Assembly (NCBI GenBank): GCA_031763025.1
Contig: JASSKH010000006.1
Location: 13,543,479-13,607,478 of the forward strand
Source: Macrocystis pyrifera
Lineage: Eukaryota > Sar > Phaeophyceae > Laminariales > Laminariaceae
Length of the DNA stretch: 64,000 nt
Direction of reading: 5' to 3'
Shown: piece after piece, positions 24,350 to 35,388 of the stretch
Layout of the letters: each line of letters starts with the position of its first letter
Numbering within the stretch: the first letter of the stretch is position 1
Translations under genes and position numbers: made by a program
Notes under the pieces: model-generated
Database searches by the model: none
Told to the model about the DNA's origin: nothing
The model's input: the letters and a program-made list of their open reading frames with translations, nothing else

Positions 24350-25028
24350 GCTCGCTCTGGATACACGCGAAATAAGGCTTATTTGCGACATTAGCCTGGG
24401 TGTACTATTAATAGGATACCCTATATCCCCTCAAGTACTGGCCCGTTTAGGCTACACGATAGCTTCAATGATAGCTTTACACCATGCTGAGACTTAACTG
24501 GTAGTACGTCGCTGATCCGGAGCGTGTGCGGCAACCACGTCGCGGTGTCACAAATACGGTATTTGCGACAGCCAGAAGGTTCTGCGGGTGTTGTACCAAG
24601 ATACCCCATATCTCCTCGAGTACTGGCCCGCGTTTCGGCTACACGATGGCCGCAATGGTAGCCTATGCCATGCTGAGACTCTACGACTCATAGCGCTTTG
24701 CCGATCCGGAGCGTGTGCGGCAACCACATCGCGGTGTCGCAAATACGGTATTTGCGACACCGATCTGAACGTTTCGCGGGTGCACCAAGAGGCCAGATAT
24801 CTCCTCGAGTCCTGGCCCGTTTCGGCCATGCGATAGCTTCAATGATGGCCCTGCACCATGTCAACACATCCCTGGCGGTGCGGAGCCAATCTGAGGTATG
24901 CGCCGCGAACGTGACGCGGTGTCGCAAATAGCATTACCCAAAATAGATTCGATTCGAAAACGTCTTTAATTAATACGGCCCCTCAATTCTTGGTAATTTT
25001 TAGTATGTTGTGCACTTTTGTGATGACA

Positions 25029-25364
25029 GGGTTCTACACTATTTGACCTTGTCGTGGGCATGCCGTGCCATTGACATGGTACCGCCCATGGCAACCCCGC
25101 GGCTGCCGCAACGGCATTCCATGGCAACCCCACGGCATGTCATGGCAACTCCCACGGCACCCCAATGTCCACGGCACGAAGGTTAGGGTTTGGATTGTGG
25201 TTTGGGTCAGGGTTAGGGTTAGGGTTAGGGTCCCATGGTGTGCCGTGGAGGTCCGTGGAGGGCTCCGTGGTATGCTGCGAAAGATGCCGTGGAAGGTTTT
25301 GCCGCAGGTGGTGCCGCGGCAGGCCACGGCATTTCGCGAAAAAAGCCAATAATCTACATGCCTC
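25029..25364 (+). mobile_element. Telomere-tract repeat element, copy 1
   Basis: The element starts ACAGGGTTCTACACTATTTG, then CCTTGTCGTGGGCA, and contains many variants of CCATGGCATGCCGTGG. It has an internal tract of TTAGGG units (about 25186-25231, three perfect plus degenerate ones) and ends TCGCGAAAAAAGCCAATAAT. A second copy with the same ends and the same order lies at 33057-33470. It interrupts the block A sequence, whose counterpart in block B continues differently at this point. No coding capacity and no terminal inverted repeats were seen. Confidence 0.75.
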
Positions 25365-25486
25365 GGTGCGGAGCCAATATCTGAGGTATGTGCCGCGAAC
25401 GTGACGCAATGTCGCAAATAAGCGGCTTATGTCGCAAATAAAAAATTACGACACCGGTGTCGCAAATAGCATTTACCCTGTGAGAT
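25365..25486. repeat. Fragment of the GTGTCGCAAATA-type TIR repeat
   Basis: The segment contains GGTGCGGAGCCAATATCTGA, several GTCGCAAATA words and the terminal word ACACCGGTGTCGCAAATAGC followed by ATTTACCC, i.e. one end of the same family as the element at 21209-24940. Confidence 0.75.
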
Positions 25487-28400
25487 TTCGTTTATTTGGC
25501 AACCATTTCGTTTTTTCTCTGGGACAGGAAAAAAACGAAATATATGTGAAAAGGGAGGTATCGGGATCTTTGCTTCTAATTTGTTTATTTTGACCAATAG
25601 AACTCACGTGTTCTTTAGTTCTGCTCTTCGTTTTTATTAAATTTTCGTTTTTTTTTTCCTCGTTTGGGCTGGCCCTAAACAGCAGCAGCAGCAGTTCGAG
25701 TTGTCGTTTGTCTGAGCCTCGAGTGTGTGTGAGTTGAGATGAGCCGTCCAAAAGCACTGCGCCGAGCCCGACACCAGCACAGAAAAGCAGCAGAGTACTA
25801 CATTTACCGCAGTAAACCTTGTGGTTGCCTGCGTTTCGTCGCTTCCCCGGGCTCTGCCGCTTTCCAAGGAACAAAAACAAGCGGTTAGATTTCAAGAACG
25901 ACCCGCAAGATGCCGCAAGTATAATAATAGTGTAGAAGAATGTCCGAGCAGTCTGGGGTTTGGCGAATCGGAGAGAAAAATAAAAAAATCGGGGTGGGGG
26001 GGGGGGCGGTGTAGTTCCAGTGGGGGAATACCTGGTGATGGGTGGTTCACGGCAGGATCACAGCTGTGCGTATATTCAGGGCAAGCATACGCAGAGGCAT
26101 CGGTACAGCAGTGGCAGCAGCAGCAGTACAGCCGCAGCAGCAGCAGCAGCAACAGCAGTTGGGAGGATCGACGGGCCGGGAGTAGAGATATAGTACGTGG
26201 GTTTTTCGATCGCAATCTGGTACCACAGCCAAGACCATCGTGGTAGCTAGTAACTGATCTTGGTGACGGGGGAATATACCGGTGTGGTTGTGTGCAGTGT
26301 GGTCGTTTTTATAGGCAAATTTTCACAAAGAACACAGCAGTTACTGCTGTGCCAGATCCAAATTCACCAAATAAATATAGTAATAAGTGATTTTCGGTAT
26401 TATTTTTCTGGGCATTTTATCTTCATATATGTATTCGATGTGGCCATCCTGGCCAAGCAAAAATCCATAATACACAGCAGCAAGCAGCAGCTCCACACGA
26501 CGACAGCATGCAGCTGGAGCAGCCACAGCTCTGCAGCAGCGGGAGCGTATAAATGTAGGACCTCCAAAGTTTTGAAATTGTTTTTGTACCAGGTACCACA
26601 TACATGCGTACGAGTAGTACCTGGCACGTGGTATAGAGCGATAACAACAACAGCGCAGCAGCACCTTCCAGAGGCGGCCTTCGCAGCTACGTACGACCTC
26701 TGCCCGGAGGAGAGGAAAGGTGTGTGTTGTGTTTGTATGTTTGATTCTGTTGGCACTGCACTCCCGTGTCTGGGTACAAACTACTCACAGTTAGACTGAA
26801 ATACGTGTCTCTGTACATTGCAATGCTAAAATGGTTGATGTCGGCCCCTGCCGACCCGTCGCCGTGCCGAGCGGAGCCCAGAGCTTTCAACCTTTCCTCT
26901 GTCTGCCCGGCCTGCTCGCCTAACTTTTCAACAGCACATGACATCTCTTACCGCCTTGTGACAAGCATGCGTCGGTACAGAGTGGCCGGGTTCCGTGAGT
27001 GCAGAAACCGCAGTCGCCACGATATATACACTATGCACCATAAGTACGTACTCGTACCAGAGATACTATCCATCAGATAGATGTGGGATCATAACAGCTG
27101 CATGCAGTAGTAACCCTGACGAAAACACATTGATGAGACCCGCTGTTTTTTTGCTCTACGAAGGTCAGGTTTTGCGTTGTATCACACGTCAGTATGGACT
27201 CGCTGGTCAAGTGTCAAGTGTCGCGAGCACCATCATCTGCCAAAAGTCGGGCAAAAAACTTTTTGTCAGATAGTTGGTTGGTCTTGCACCACGAACAAGC
27301 GCAATTTTTAGTTGTTTGTTGTTGTCGTTCTCCAATCACGGAGGCGGGAGGAGTCTGTGGTCACACAAACTCCAAGTCCTATCATGGGAAGGTCCGAAAA
27401 ACTTTTTTTTTTTTTTTTTTATCGGGTGGGAAGCGCAACGCTCCCCACCATGCGCACAGATCAACGAGATGAACTGATATCAACGAGCAAACTGAACCAA
27501 TATGGCCGCGGGTATCCATTGATTGATGCCGTACCCCTCGCTGCCTCGGCAAGGCATGCTGCGAGGCATACCCCATCAAGCCAGTGGGGTAGGTCTTTCT
27601 GACGGGTGTAAGGCCCAACTCACCCTGGAGAGGTGATATCTTCTCGCTGCTGCGTGTCGCCGCGAGGCTCAGGCATGGCAGTGAAGTTGGGTCATATATA
27701 TATGTAGTGTGTCAGGCACGGACACCTAGGATTCGCGCGTTTTTTTCAGGTACCAGCGGCAGAGCAGCAAATTGCTCAATCGGGATGTCCGTGCGCGGAG
27801 GCAGGCGCCACCACCGGCAAAACTCAAACTACGGACCAGTCTAACTGCGCCGGGGGGAGGCTGGACTCGACGACAAAATCACGATTCGTGAGATTTTTGT
27901 CGTGAGAATCACCCTGCGCGGATTTTTTGTTTTTCAGATCAGAACCCCAAGTGCGAGGAGCTTTTAGTTTTTGGGACGGGGGAGAAGGGGAACCGACGGG
28001 AAGGGAGTGGCAACGAGAGCACGTGCGAAGGATAGAGGCCCGATCGGGCTAAGGCGATGAGGGTGGCCATGGAGGACGGCAACAGGACGGCGCACGGAGA
28101 CCCACGACCGGCGCGAACACCATCCTCCAGCATCACGAGAGCCCAGCAGTCATTGTTTTTTTCTCAGTAGTATGTTTTTTTACGGCGCAGTGAAGACAGA
28201 CAAGTACATCAGTAGTAGTACGATATGTACCTGTTGTTCGCGTCGTCACTGGTCTATGTGTAGTGTTGGCGAGTTGTATACCTGGTACCCTCATGGGGAA
28301 TGACCCTCGCAATTATCAGGGGCGTGATATCATACGGTAGCTGTGCAACACGTTTTGTCAGAGAGGCGGGGAAGACATACATGGCGATCGTTGATATCTG

Positions 28401-29629
28401 CATTGGGGTTTTTTGGTGTGACTAGAGTGTTAGCGCTTTGTGAAAATTTGACTATAACGACCACTTGTATTCCCCCGTTACCGACGGATAGCAAATAACT
28501 ATTTCCAAATTTACTCAAGTTTACTCAAATATGGCCGCGTTATGTATATTTGAAAGGCCAATATACATAGAGCCAGAAAAATATACATAGAGCCGAAAAC
28601 GACAACGACCACGTTAGACGGTTGGTCTACATCTCCCCGAGCCTCCGTGGTTGGTCAAGCACACCCGAAACAATACTGTGTAGGTGCGACCAAATGGAGC
28701 TGGCTGACCACCTGAGGCATGTGACCACACGCTCTATTGCGTCGTTGCCTCGCGACATCGTTGGACCTCCACGACGTCGAGACGGCCCCCGTGCGATGGG
28801 CGTGCGGTCTGAGCCATATATCACGGTGGGGGACAGGGCTGGTGATGTGGAAACGGCGGATTCCCTGCGCTTTTGCGCCTTTTTTGCTCGTTGACCTTGC
28901 TGTTTACAAGACCCGTAGCAACAGCAGCAGCAGCAGCTAGCTATAGCTGTGTGCAGAGATGTGGCTGCGGAAAACTCTTTCTCGGCCAGCTCCGACGAGA
29001 CAGGCGACGCACGTCTAGCTGTGGTCGCCGGGTGCAGCTCCTCTGAGGATCAAATACGCTTGTCTTTCTCTCTGGTGGTTCTCCTGCCTCCCTCTCTGTC
29101 TCGTGTTTTCGTGCGTAGTGTGTCCGAAGCCGCGCTCTCCTATCGTGATCATATACCCGTAGTACCTGGAACCTTGGTACCACGAAACCTACTTTATTAG
29201 GGTTAAAGTACGAGTACACACGTACATACAGCAGCAGCAGGTGCAGCATCTTGCCGTGTCGTTTCTGACTGCTTGTTTTTGTTCCTTGCTGCTACGTGTT
29301 GGGAGAGCGGCAGGGCACGGAGAATATATTAAACGCAGGCCGCCAGAAGGTTTATTTACTGCATTCACTCTGTCTGCTGCTTTGCTGTGCTGATGTCGGG
29401 TTCGGCGCGGTGCCTTTTTTTGGAGGGCTCGCCGCAGCGCTGTGTCTCAAGCCGCACACTCAGGAACACCACGACAACAGCAGCAACGTTTGATTCGGGT
29501 ACACAGCGCACAGCGCTCATCCATCGTATACGAGATTGGTACAGCATACCACGCACTTGCAAATCATTGCACATCGACTCCCACCCGTTCTCGTTTTCCG
29601 AGAAGATCTTAAATTCATGCCGATATTTA
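25487..29629. other. Gene-poor stretch with CAG repeats and a long-range inverted repeat
   Basis: No coding domain, RNA gene or complete transposon is recognised. Imperfect (CAG)n tracts lie at 25680-25694, 26105-26158, 26476-26540 and 28918-28938. The sequence 25680-25880 matches 29270-29500 in inverted orientation with moderate divergence (shared words GTGCTG.TGTCGG.TCGGCGC and AAGGTTTA). A 35-bp piece at 27873-27907 matches the right end of the Harbinger-like MITE (22490-22525) inverted. Open frames over the CAG tracts (e.g. 26260-26799) have no supporting motif. Confidence 0.5.
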
Positions 29630-29755
29630 AAAGTTGATAAAGCGCATGCCGGAGAGACTTCAGAGTTAGCGCAGAACGAAAATTTAATAGGGTGTTTTCG
29701 TCGGTAAACTTATCCAAAAATGATGTCTCTCCGGCATGCGCTTTATCAACTTTTT
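29630..29755. repeat. Perfect 30-bp inverted repeat with 66-bp spacer
   Basis: The left arm 29630-29659 (AAAAGTTGATAAAGCGCATG continuing CCGGAGAGAC) is exactly complementary to the right arm 29726-29755. The spacer is 29660-29725. An RNA from either strand would form a 30-bp perfect stem. No flanking target duplication or transposon end was recognised. Confidence 0.9.
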
Positions 29756-30652
29756 ATGCAATTTGTTTTGAGTGATTGAAAAAGGCAGGAAGTCGGATTT
29801 TCCAGCGGCAAAAAGCCACGCCAGGTCAGTGCGCCGTGCGCCGTCTTATTTCGGTTTTATTCCATGGGAGAATTTTAAAAAAAGAACAGAACCGAGATCT
29901 TGAACTTCACGTACGTGACCACGACACAAACGAGTCGTTCACGCCGGGTTGGGCGTTCAACCTTCACCACCAGCTCCTCGAAGGAAGGAGCGGAATGTGG
30001 AACCTCCTGGGGAGCTGCGTAGGGGGTTTGCTAGTCGCTGGACCAGCAAGGAGCTCTCGCTCTCGCGGAGCATGAGCTGCTTGCGGCCAGTCGTCGTGGT
30101 CAGAAAAAAAAAACGTTAGATTGTTTTGATACTGCTGTAGTCTCGTCGTATTCGTCTCCAAAGTTGTTTTGCCTACAGTTGAGCAGCTGCAGTTAGTTGG
30201 GCGGCCGCAAGGGACGCGATGGTGGCCAAGGTATTGATGCCCTCTCTCTCCGTAGTGGCCGATGCACAAGTGCTGGAGCCCAGCTGTGTACAAGAGTAAC
30301 CAAGCAGGTAGCGTCGTGACCCATCATGAGCCCAGTGTGTAACCTATACAAAATTATACAATGCCTCCGAGATCTTGTGCAAAAGCAAATTCTATCACTT
30401 TCAAAGTTGATCAGAAAAGGCTGTAAAAACAAGTCACTCACAACATCATGGGGTTTTATGAGTGATAATATCTCTGAGGAACATTTTTTCCACCAAACAA
30501 GCCCCATAAGACGTGACTTTGATAAAGTCTGATCAGAAACGGGACCAGATACCCCGAAGCCTTCGTAAACAGCCATATAATCACCTCAAAAAGATCTGGC
30601 CTAAGATCATCTGGCCTAAGATCCGGCCTTATTATACTATCGATATTAATCA
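29756..30652. other. Spacer, no gene recognised
   Basis: Open frames on both strands (e.g. 29776-30075 plus, 30193-30576 minus) have no recognisable motif. A 15-bp word ATCTGGCCTAAGATC is repeated in tandem near 30595-30625, next to the LINE 3' tail. Confidence 0.45.
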
Positions 30653-31360
30653 ATACTGTGTGTGTTCTTCACATTAAACCGTTCTTCTACTCGTCGACAT
30701 CCAGCAAGCCCATTGTCCGTGCTGATTCTTCACCCTAGAAAGATACGAGCTCTGTGGTCACAGACTACGACACAGAGATAACACACCGTAATGCATTAAT
30801 AGGCCACGCAATACCATGCCTTCGCACTAGGTGCGGCCGACACAACATACATACATACGCAGCCATCAAAATACACCATAAAGAAAGAGAAGCAACGAAG
30901 AAAAACCAAACCGAAAAAGAAAAAACGAGAGGAATCCCAAATAAAAAAAAAACATGGGAAGCCAAAGCTCAGACACATACCCCGAGCATGAGCCAAAATG
31001 GACGTGCAAGGGGGAAGAAACGGGAAGGAAAACGGAAATAGGGAAATACGCATCCCGGGGAACACTTAACTAAGTAATAAGAGAAAGAATGAGTGGGCCA
31101 AAAAATATAAAAACAAAAATAAACACGCTCGTCACCCACCCACTATGTAGTACTTCTTTCGTAAGGATAAGAAGGGGACGAGATAGGAAAAGTTAAGTCA
31201 TGGAAAAAAAAATTAAGCACCAAGCCAATACATACCGAGCGGCCGGCCGCAGCAGTTGGCGGTACGAGTAGCAAAGAAAAGTCCAACCTATTAGTCGGCC
31301 TGGAACCTTGCTACCCTGTCTGCAGTCTCTTTGCTACTCTCTTCTACCGCGGTTTCCCTT

Positions 31361-33181
31361 CTACTCCTCCCGTTCCCCCCCCCTGCCCCCATACACTTGT
31401 ACGGTGTTCCTTCTACCCCTCCTGCTGTTACCCCTCCCCCCGTTCCCTCTAACACTACCCGCAGCGGATGCACGGCGCTGTCTACTCAGCTTTGCCTCAG
31501 CCTCGTGCCACCTGCCCATGAACCGTTCAGCTGCTTCGAGAATTCCCCGGTACCACTTTCCCGTCTGTTTTGCTGCAGTGGGCCGCAGTACGGTCCCAAC
31601 TCCAAAGACTAAGGGGGAGTCTTCCGTTGATCCCTCGGCGGCTTTGAGCACTCTAAGGTCCTCAGCAATGGCCCTACGCCACGTCTTGGGCTGCCCGCCT
31701 GGTTTCGGGCTCTTCCCACCAGCGATCGTCCCGAACATCAACCGACTGGGCAATCGCCCCTCGTGTTGCCGCACCACAGCCCCCGCAAAGAAGAGTCGCC
31801 GTTTACGGATGGTGGTTTCGATACTTTCACATCGTGTTATCCTGAGCGGCTTCGCGTACGAGAGGGTGGTGTGGTCGGTGCGTAGTCGGCGCTGGAAGCC
31901 AATGACTCGCAGAAAGACTTCGTGGTGGGCTGATCGAAGCTTGGCGAAGTGGTCCGCATTGAGGGTCCACGTCACGCAACCGTACAGCAAGGTCTCAATC
32001 ACCTCGGCCTTCAGCATCCGGACTTTCAGACTAAGCGGTGAGTTCGTCCTATCGTACAGTTCCGGACCATACCGTTTGAGGCATGCCCGCATCAGACGGA
32101 TTCGTCGCTCGATTTCGAAGGAGAGGTCAGCGTTCTCGTGGATAATGCCTCCTAGGTATAGAAATTGGGTCGTCTGTTTATACTTCTGGCCTGCAGCTTC
32201 GATCGCGAGCAGTGAGGTGGTAAACGTCTGATCCCGTGTTCGTAGGAGCATCGTCTCTGTCTTCTTCTCGGATACCGTGAGACCTACTGCTTCGAAGACA
32301 GTCACGATGACTATCATCATTCTTGCAAGGCCTTCCGCCGACTTCGAGACTATTCCTGCGTCGTCTGCATACAACATGCCCCACACAGCCCTTTGCAAGC
32401 ATGCCAACGGTTCCTCTTTTCCGACAACCCTGTCCTCTTCGAGATGAACCAAATCCCTTACGATGCATTAGTATTTGCTGAGGCGTACCAGTACGATGTG
32501 TATCGCAGCAGCGAAGAACACGTTGAGCAGTAACGGCGATAGTAAGCAGCCTTGCCGCAGCCCCTGGGTTACATTAAAACAATCCGAGTGTTCACCGTCA
32601 TCTGCACGCACGCGAGCCCGCATGCCTTCGTGAAAATTGCGAATGATTGTGAGCATCTTGGTTGGTACACCAAGGCGTGTGAGTACCTCCCACAACAGTT
32701 CTCGGTCGACAGAGTCGTACGCTTTCTGCAGATCGACGAAGCACATTTACAGGGGGATTTTCTTCTGCCGTCCGAGCTCCTGCAACCGGCGCACGACAAA
32801 CAGCATATCGATTGTCGACCGTGCAGGGCGGAAGCCGCACTGTTCTTCAGGGAGTATATGCTCGGTCTCGCAGTAGCTGCTTAGACGGGACGCAACGATT
32901 TTCAGCAACACCTTGCCTGCGTGAGCAACAAGCGAAATGCCTCTGTAGTTGTTGCAATCAGTTCTATCCTTTTTGTGAAGGGTTTTTATGATTGCATATT
33001 TCCATTGCTGGGGGACTTCTCCCGATACCCAAACGTTAACAAGGATACTGTGAAATATGTACATTATTGTCTTTTTTCGCGACATGCCGTGGCATGCGGT
33101 GGCACCACCTGCGGCAAAACCTTCCACGGCATCTTCCACGGCATACCACGGAACCTTCCACGGACCTCCACGGCATACCAT
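31361..33181 (-). pseudogene. LINE reverse transcriptase, broken
   Basis: Readable in order on the minus strand: [20 protein letters not shown] and [20 protein letters not shown] (33050-32760); motif [14 protein letters not shown] (32740-32700) directly after an in-frame TAA (32747-32749); motif [18 protein letters not shown] (32560-32500); a frame change near 32465; motif C GMLYADDAGIVS (about 32370); the thumb FLYLGGIIHENADLS; and the C-terminal LLYGCVTWTL and MFGTIAGG region down to 31361. Catalytic motifs are intact in sequence, but the stop codon and frame changes make this a pseudogene. It belongs to the broad RTE/jockey-like group by resemblance; the clade is not settled. Confidence 0.88.
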
Positions 33182-33470
33182 GGGACCCTAACCCTAACCC
33201 TAACCCTAACCCTAACCCTAACCTTAATCCTAACCTAGGTGCCGTGTACGTTGGGGTGCCGTGGGGGTTGCCATGGAGTGCCGTGGCGGTACCCGCGTGG
33301 GTTGCCATGGTACTACCCAAGGCATGTCATGGCAACCCCCACGGCGTGCCATAGAGTCCTATGCTACACTACAGTTGTGGATGCCGTGGTGATGCCATGG
33401 TATGCCATGGGCGGTACCATTGCAATGCCACAGCGTGCCCACGACAAGGTCAAATAGTGTAGAACCCTGT
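33057..33470 (-). mobile_element. Telomere-tract repeat element, copy 2 (inside LINE C)
   Basis: On the minus strand it begins ACAGGGTTCTACACTATTTG and ends TCGCGAAAAAAGACAATAAT, the same ends as the copy at 25029-25364. The internal tract (33187-33238 on the plus strand) holds about seven CCCTAA units plus variants, so it is longer than in copy 1. Numerous CCATGG / GCCGTGG words flank the tract, and extra copies of these words give a longer element than copy 1. Confidence 0.78.
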
Positions 33471-33830
33471 TGCAACCCTACCGTACTCTTCAGGTGCTTG
33501 TAGAACCCTCGTTGATCGGAACTCGCGAGGACTCTCTCGGTTTCAGCGAGGTACTCTTCAAAATACGCATTGACTCCTGCGGCGACCACTTTCTGCAGTT
33601 TCGCACAGGCGGATCTCAACTTCTTCCACGCTGTACTATCTCGGGGGTAGACACGCAAGAGCTGTCTCGCATCCTTCCTTGCTGTCCATGCTACTTTGAA
33701 AGCGGCCAACGTTTCGGGAGTTTCACATCAACCGTTTCGGCGGTGGCGACGTGGTGGAGGTGGCACCTCTTTCTCAACAGCATTCATGACAGTTGTGGTG
33801 AAAACTCAACCATGCCAGACGTGTTACGAG
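33359..33830 (-). pseudogene. LINE polyprotein segment upstream of RT
   Basis: The minus-strand frame reads ETLAAFKVAWTARKDARQLL and AYFEEYLAETERVLASSDQR, ending at GFYKHLKSTVGLQ where the telomere-tract element begins. This is the linker between endonuclease and RT in such LINEs. An in-frame TGA near 33735 separates a short upstream part (MNAVEKEVPPPPRRHRRNG). The endonuclease domain itself is not present. Confidence 0.75.
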
Positions 33831-33835
33831 GCTGC

Positions 33836-34336
33836 TAGATTTCCGCCACTGCTCTTTTTATACTACCGTTGATACTAGATTTCCGCGAGTCGTCACTCTC
33901 TGACAGGACCCCAGATAGCAGGCGTATTCCTCATTGTGTTCACGAGTACCGTGCGTTTCTTGCGGTGCAGGCAGTACTCCAGACAGCAACCGCTGTAGCC
34001 AATCGCCACGAGTTGGTTAGTTGCGAGTGGGAACGGGGGGAACTCTATGCTGTAGTTGATTGATTGAGTGGATATCCGCGTCCATGTTATTAATTAGTAA
34101 TATATTATTAGTATTGAGTACCAGGTATATGTATACGTATATTTGTCAAATTTTCGTACTTTTGCCTACTTTTCTCTTCGCACGAGCACTTTTAGGCAAA
34201 ACAGTAAGTACACGGACACGGCAAGCCCTGCCGGACACATTGGTCTAGGTCTCGGCGCGATCCGTGCACTCTGGAGCACGTGGTGGGAGCCCAAAGTGTT
34301 TTTTCCGGCGGGAGTGGATAAGACGATTGTTGCGAG
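33836..34336. other. Spacer, no gene recognised
   Basis: No transposon end, coding motif or RNA gene is seen. One copy of the near-palindrome TACCAGGTA lies at 34119. Confidence 0.45.
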
Positions 34337-34571
34337 TTAGGGGATCCCCCTAGTTAGGGGATCCCCTTTGCCTTAGAGGATCCCCTCCTAGCTTAGGGGA
34401 TCCCCTCCTGGTTTAGGGGATCCCCTCCCAGCTTAGGGGATCCCCAACGAGCTTAGGGGATCCCCTCCCAGCTTAGGGGATCCTCAACGATCTTAGGGGA
34501 TCCTCTCCAACCTTAGGGGATCCCCTCCAGGTGGGGATCCCCTGGGTAATTAGGGGATCCCCTATGAGGTC
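34337..34571. repeat. ~20-bp satellite of AGGGGATCCCCT palindromes
   Basis: About twelve copies of a ~20-bp unit (CTTAGGGGATCCCCTCCCAG) are present, each centred on the 12-bp perfect palindrome AGGGGATCCCCT. A few copies vary (GATCCTC). The left edge starts at GTTAGGGGATCCCC and the right edge fades into GACTATAGGGGACCC near 34590. Confidence 0.95.
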
Positions 34572-35388
34572 AACGACTATAGGGGACCCATATCATGTGT
34601 GTACTGTGATATAGCGTCTCAATTCAGCAATTTCCTTCAAAAATTATTGTGAAACTTGGGGGATACCCTAACACCATATGGATGATATCCCTATATCACA
34701 AATGATATAGGAGACACATCAAATCCCCAAGCCTGTTAGGGAATCCCCAAGCAGCCGTACCTCTACAAGCTACTCTACTGCTGTAGGAGATCGTATGAAG
34801 TGTTTTAGTTTGCGTGAAAAACACGACGCGCACAGTTGTACGAGCACTGTTCTTCTAGCGTATACGTTCATACTGCGCTGGATAACAATTTTCGTTTCCG
34901 AGGTTCGACTCTCACCATCCACGCTTTTTTTTTTTAATTTTCACTTTTGACTTTTTTTGTACCAGGACTACAACAGTACTACAACATTAATATTAATACA
35001 TGCGTCCACACCTTGCTTTTCTGAACGTATGATATACTGTAATGTAAGTCGTGTGTTTATTTTCCACTTCTGTTTTTATTCATCACCTTGTTTTTCTGAA
35101 CGTATGGTATCGTCGTACATGTTACTTGTGTTTTAGCCCAAATTAAAGAGTTTGGGCGCGCTTGCGTGTGGCTTGCGTTCATACCTCAACATTTCACTGC
35201 TACTCCGAATGCTTGGAGTAAAGCAAAGCATGTTCGCGAATTACTGCTGCTATTACCACAGGTACTTCGTACACTCGCAGTATTTCGGGGTTTTTGTGCT
35301 CGAGATACTGCGAGTCCTCTTTTGAGGTTCTGTAGATACTACTGCGTATACTTTCGGGCTCGCAGTTTAATGCGGGTTTTGGTACTGT
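34572..35388. other. Spacer with short repeats, no gene
   Basis: A 20-bp word (CACCTTG.TTTTCTGAACGT) occurs twice, 71 bp apart (about 35011 and 35082). Near 34895-34935 a GGTTCGACTCTC word followed by a T run resembles a Pol III B box and terminator, but no cloverleaf could be drawn. Two short words (GGGAATCCCC type) lie near 34740. Confidence 0.45.

Larger units (their letters stand above)
21209..24940. mobile_element. Composite TIR element bordered by GGGTAATGCTATT / AATAGCATTACCC
   Basis: A 3.7-kb insertion in block A is absent from block B, where the flanks join directly (GATAAGAAATAGATTCG near 41525). The ends are inverted: TAGGGTAATGCTATT on the left and AATAGCATTACCCA on the right, each followed inwards by GCGACACCG-type words. 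AAATA at 21204-21208 and again at 24941-24945 is a probable 5-bp target duplication. The inside contains repeated ~200-bp subunits (21290-21680, 22552-22960, 24400-24930), a nested MITE and about 1.2 kb of other sequence. No transposase was recognised. Confidence 0.7.
14733..25028. repeat. Block A of a large duplicated sequence (pairs with 36829-41625)
   Basis: Long stretches align in the same order and orientation with block B: 14733-15645 with 36829-37725; 18400-18690 with 37920-38188; 18690-19315 with 39245-39858; 19533-21204 with 39866-41525; and 24945-25028 with 41526-41610. Divergence is visible but low enough to align by eye. Block A carries extra insertions (a TIR repeat and LINE at 15646-18400, 19316-19531, and 21209-24940). 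The nature of the ancestral block is unknown; no conserved coding frame was found in it. Confidence 0.8.
30653..33835 (-). mobile_element. Non-LTR retrotransposon (LINE), copy C, longest of three
   Basis: On the minus strand the copy runs from about 33835 (5', endonuclease already missing) through RT to the tail TTAATGTGAAGAACACACAC at 30653-30690. Its 3' UTR (30690-31290) matches those of copies A and B. The RT is interrupted at 33057-33470 by the telomere-tract element. Roughly 100 or more RT-upstream residues expected between GFYKHLKSTVGLQ and [16 protein letters not shown] are missing at this junction, so insertion came with loss of LINE sequence. Confidence 0.88.

Noticed and set aside
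25186..25231. True chromosome end or telomere-healing scar
   Set aside because: The telomeric tract is embedded in an element whose ends are shared with a second copy at 33057-33470.
25029..25364. Helitron, because one inner end reads TCTACACTATT
   Set aside because: The other end lacks CTRR and a preceding 3' hairpin is not evident in either copy.
26260..26799. 179-codon open frame over CAG repeats
   Set aside because: No motifs; openness is favoured by the CAG tracts, and other frames are also open.
31308..32231. 307-codon plus-strand open frame
   Set aside because: Antisense shadow of the minus-strand LINE reverse transcriptase.
34850..34940. tRNA gene suggested by GGTTCGACTCTC and a T run
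   Set aside because: No A box and no matching acceptor or anticodon stems upstream; the T arm itself does not pair well.
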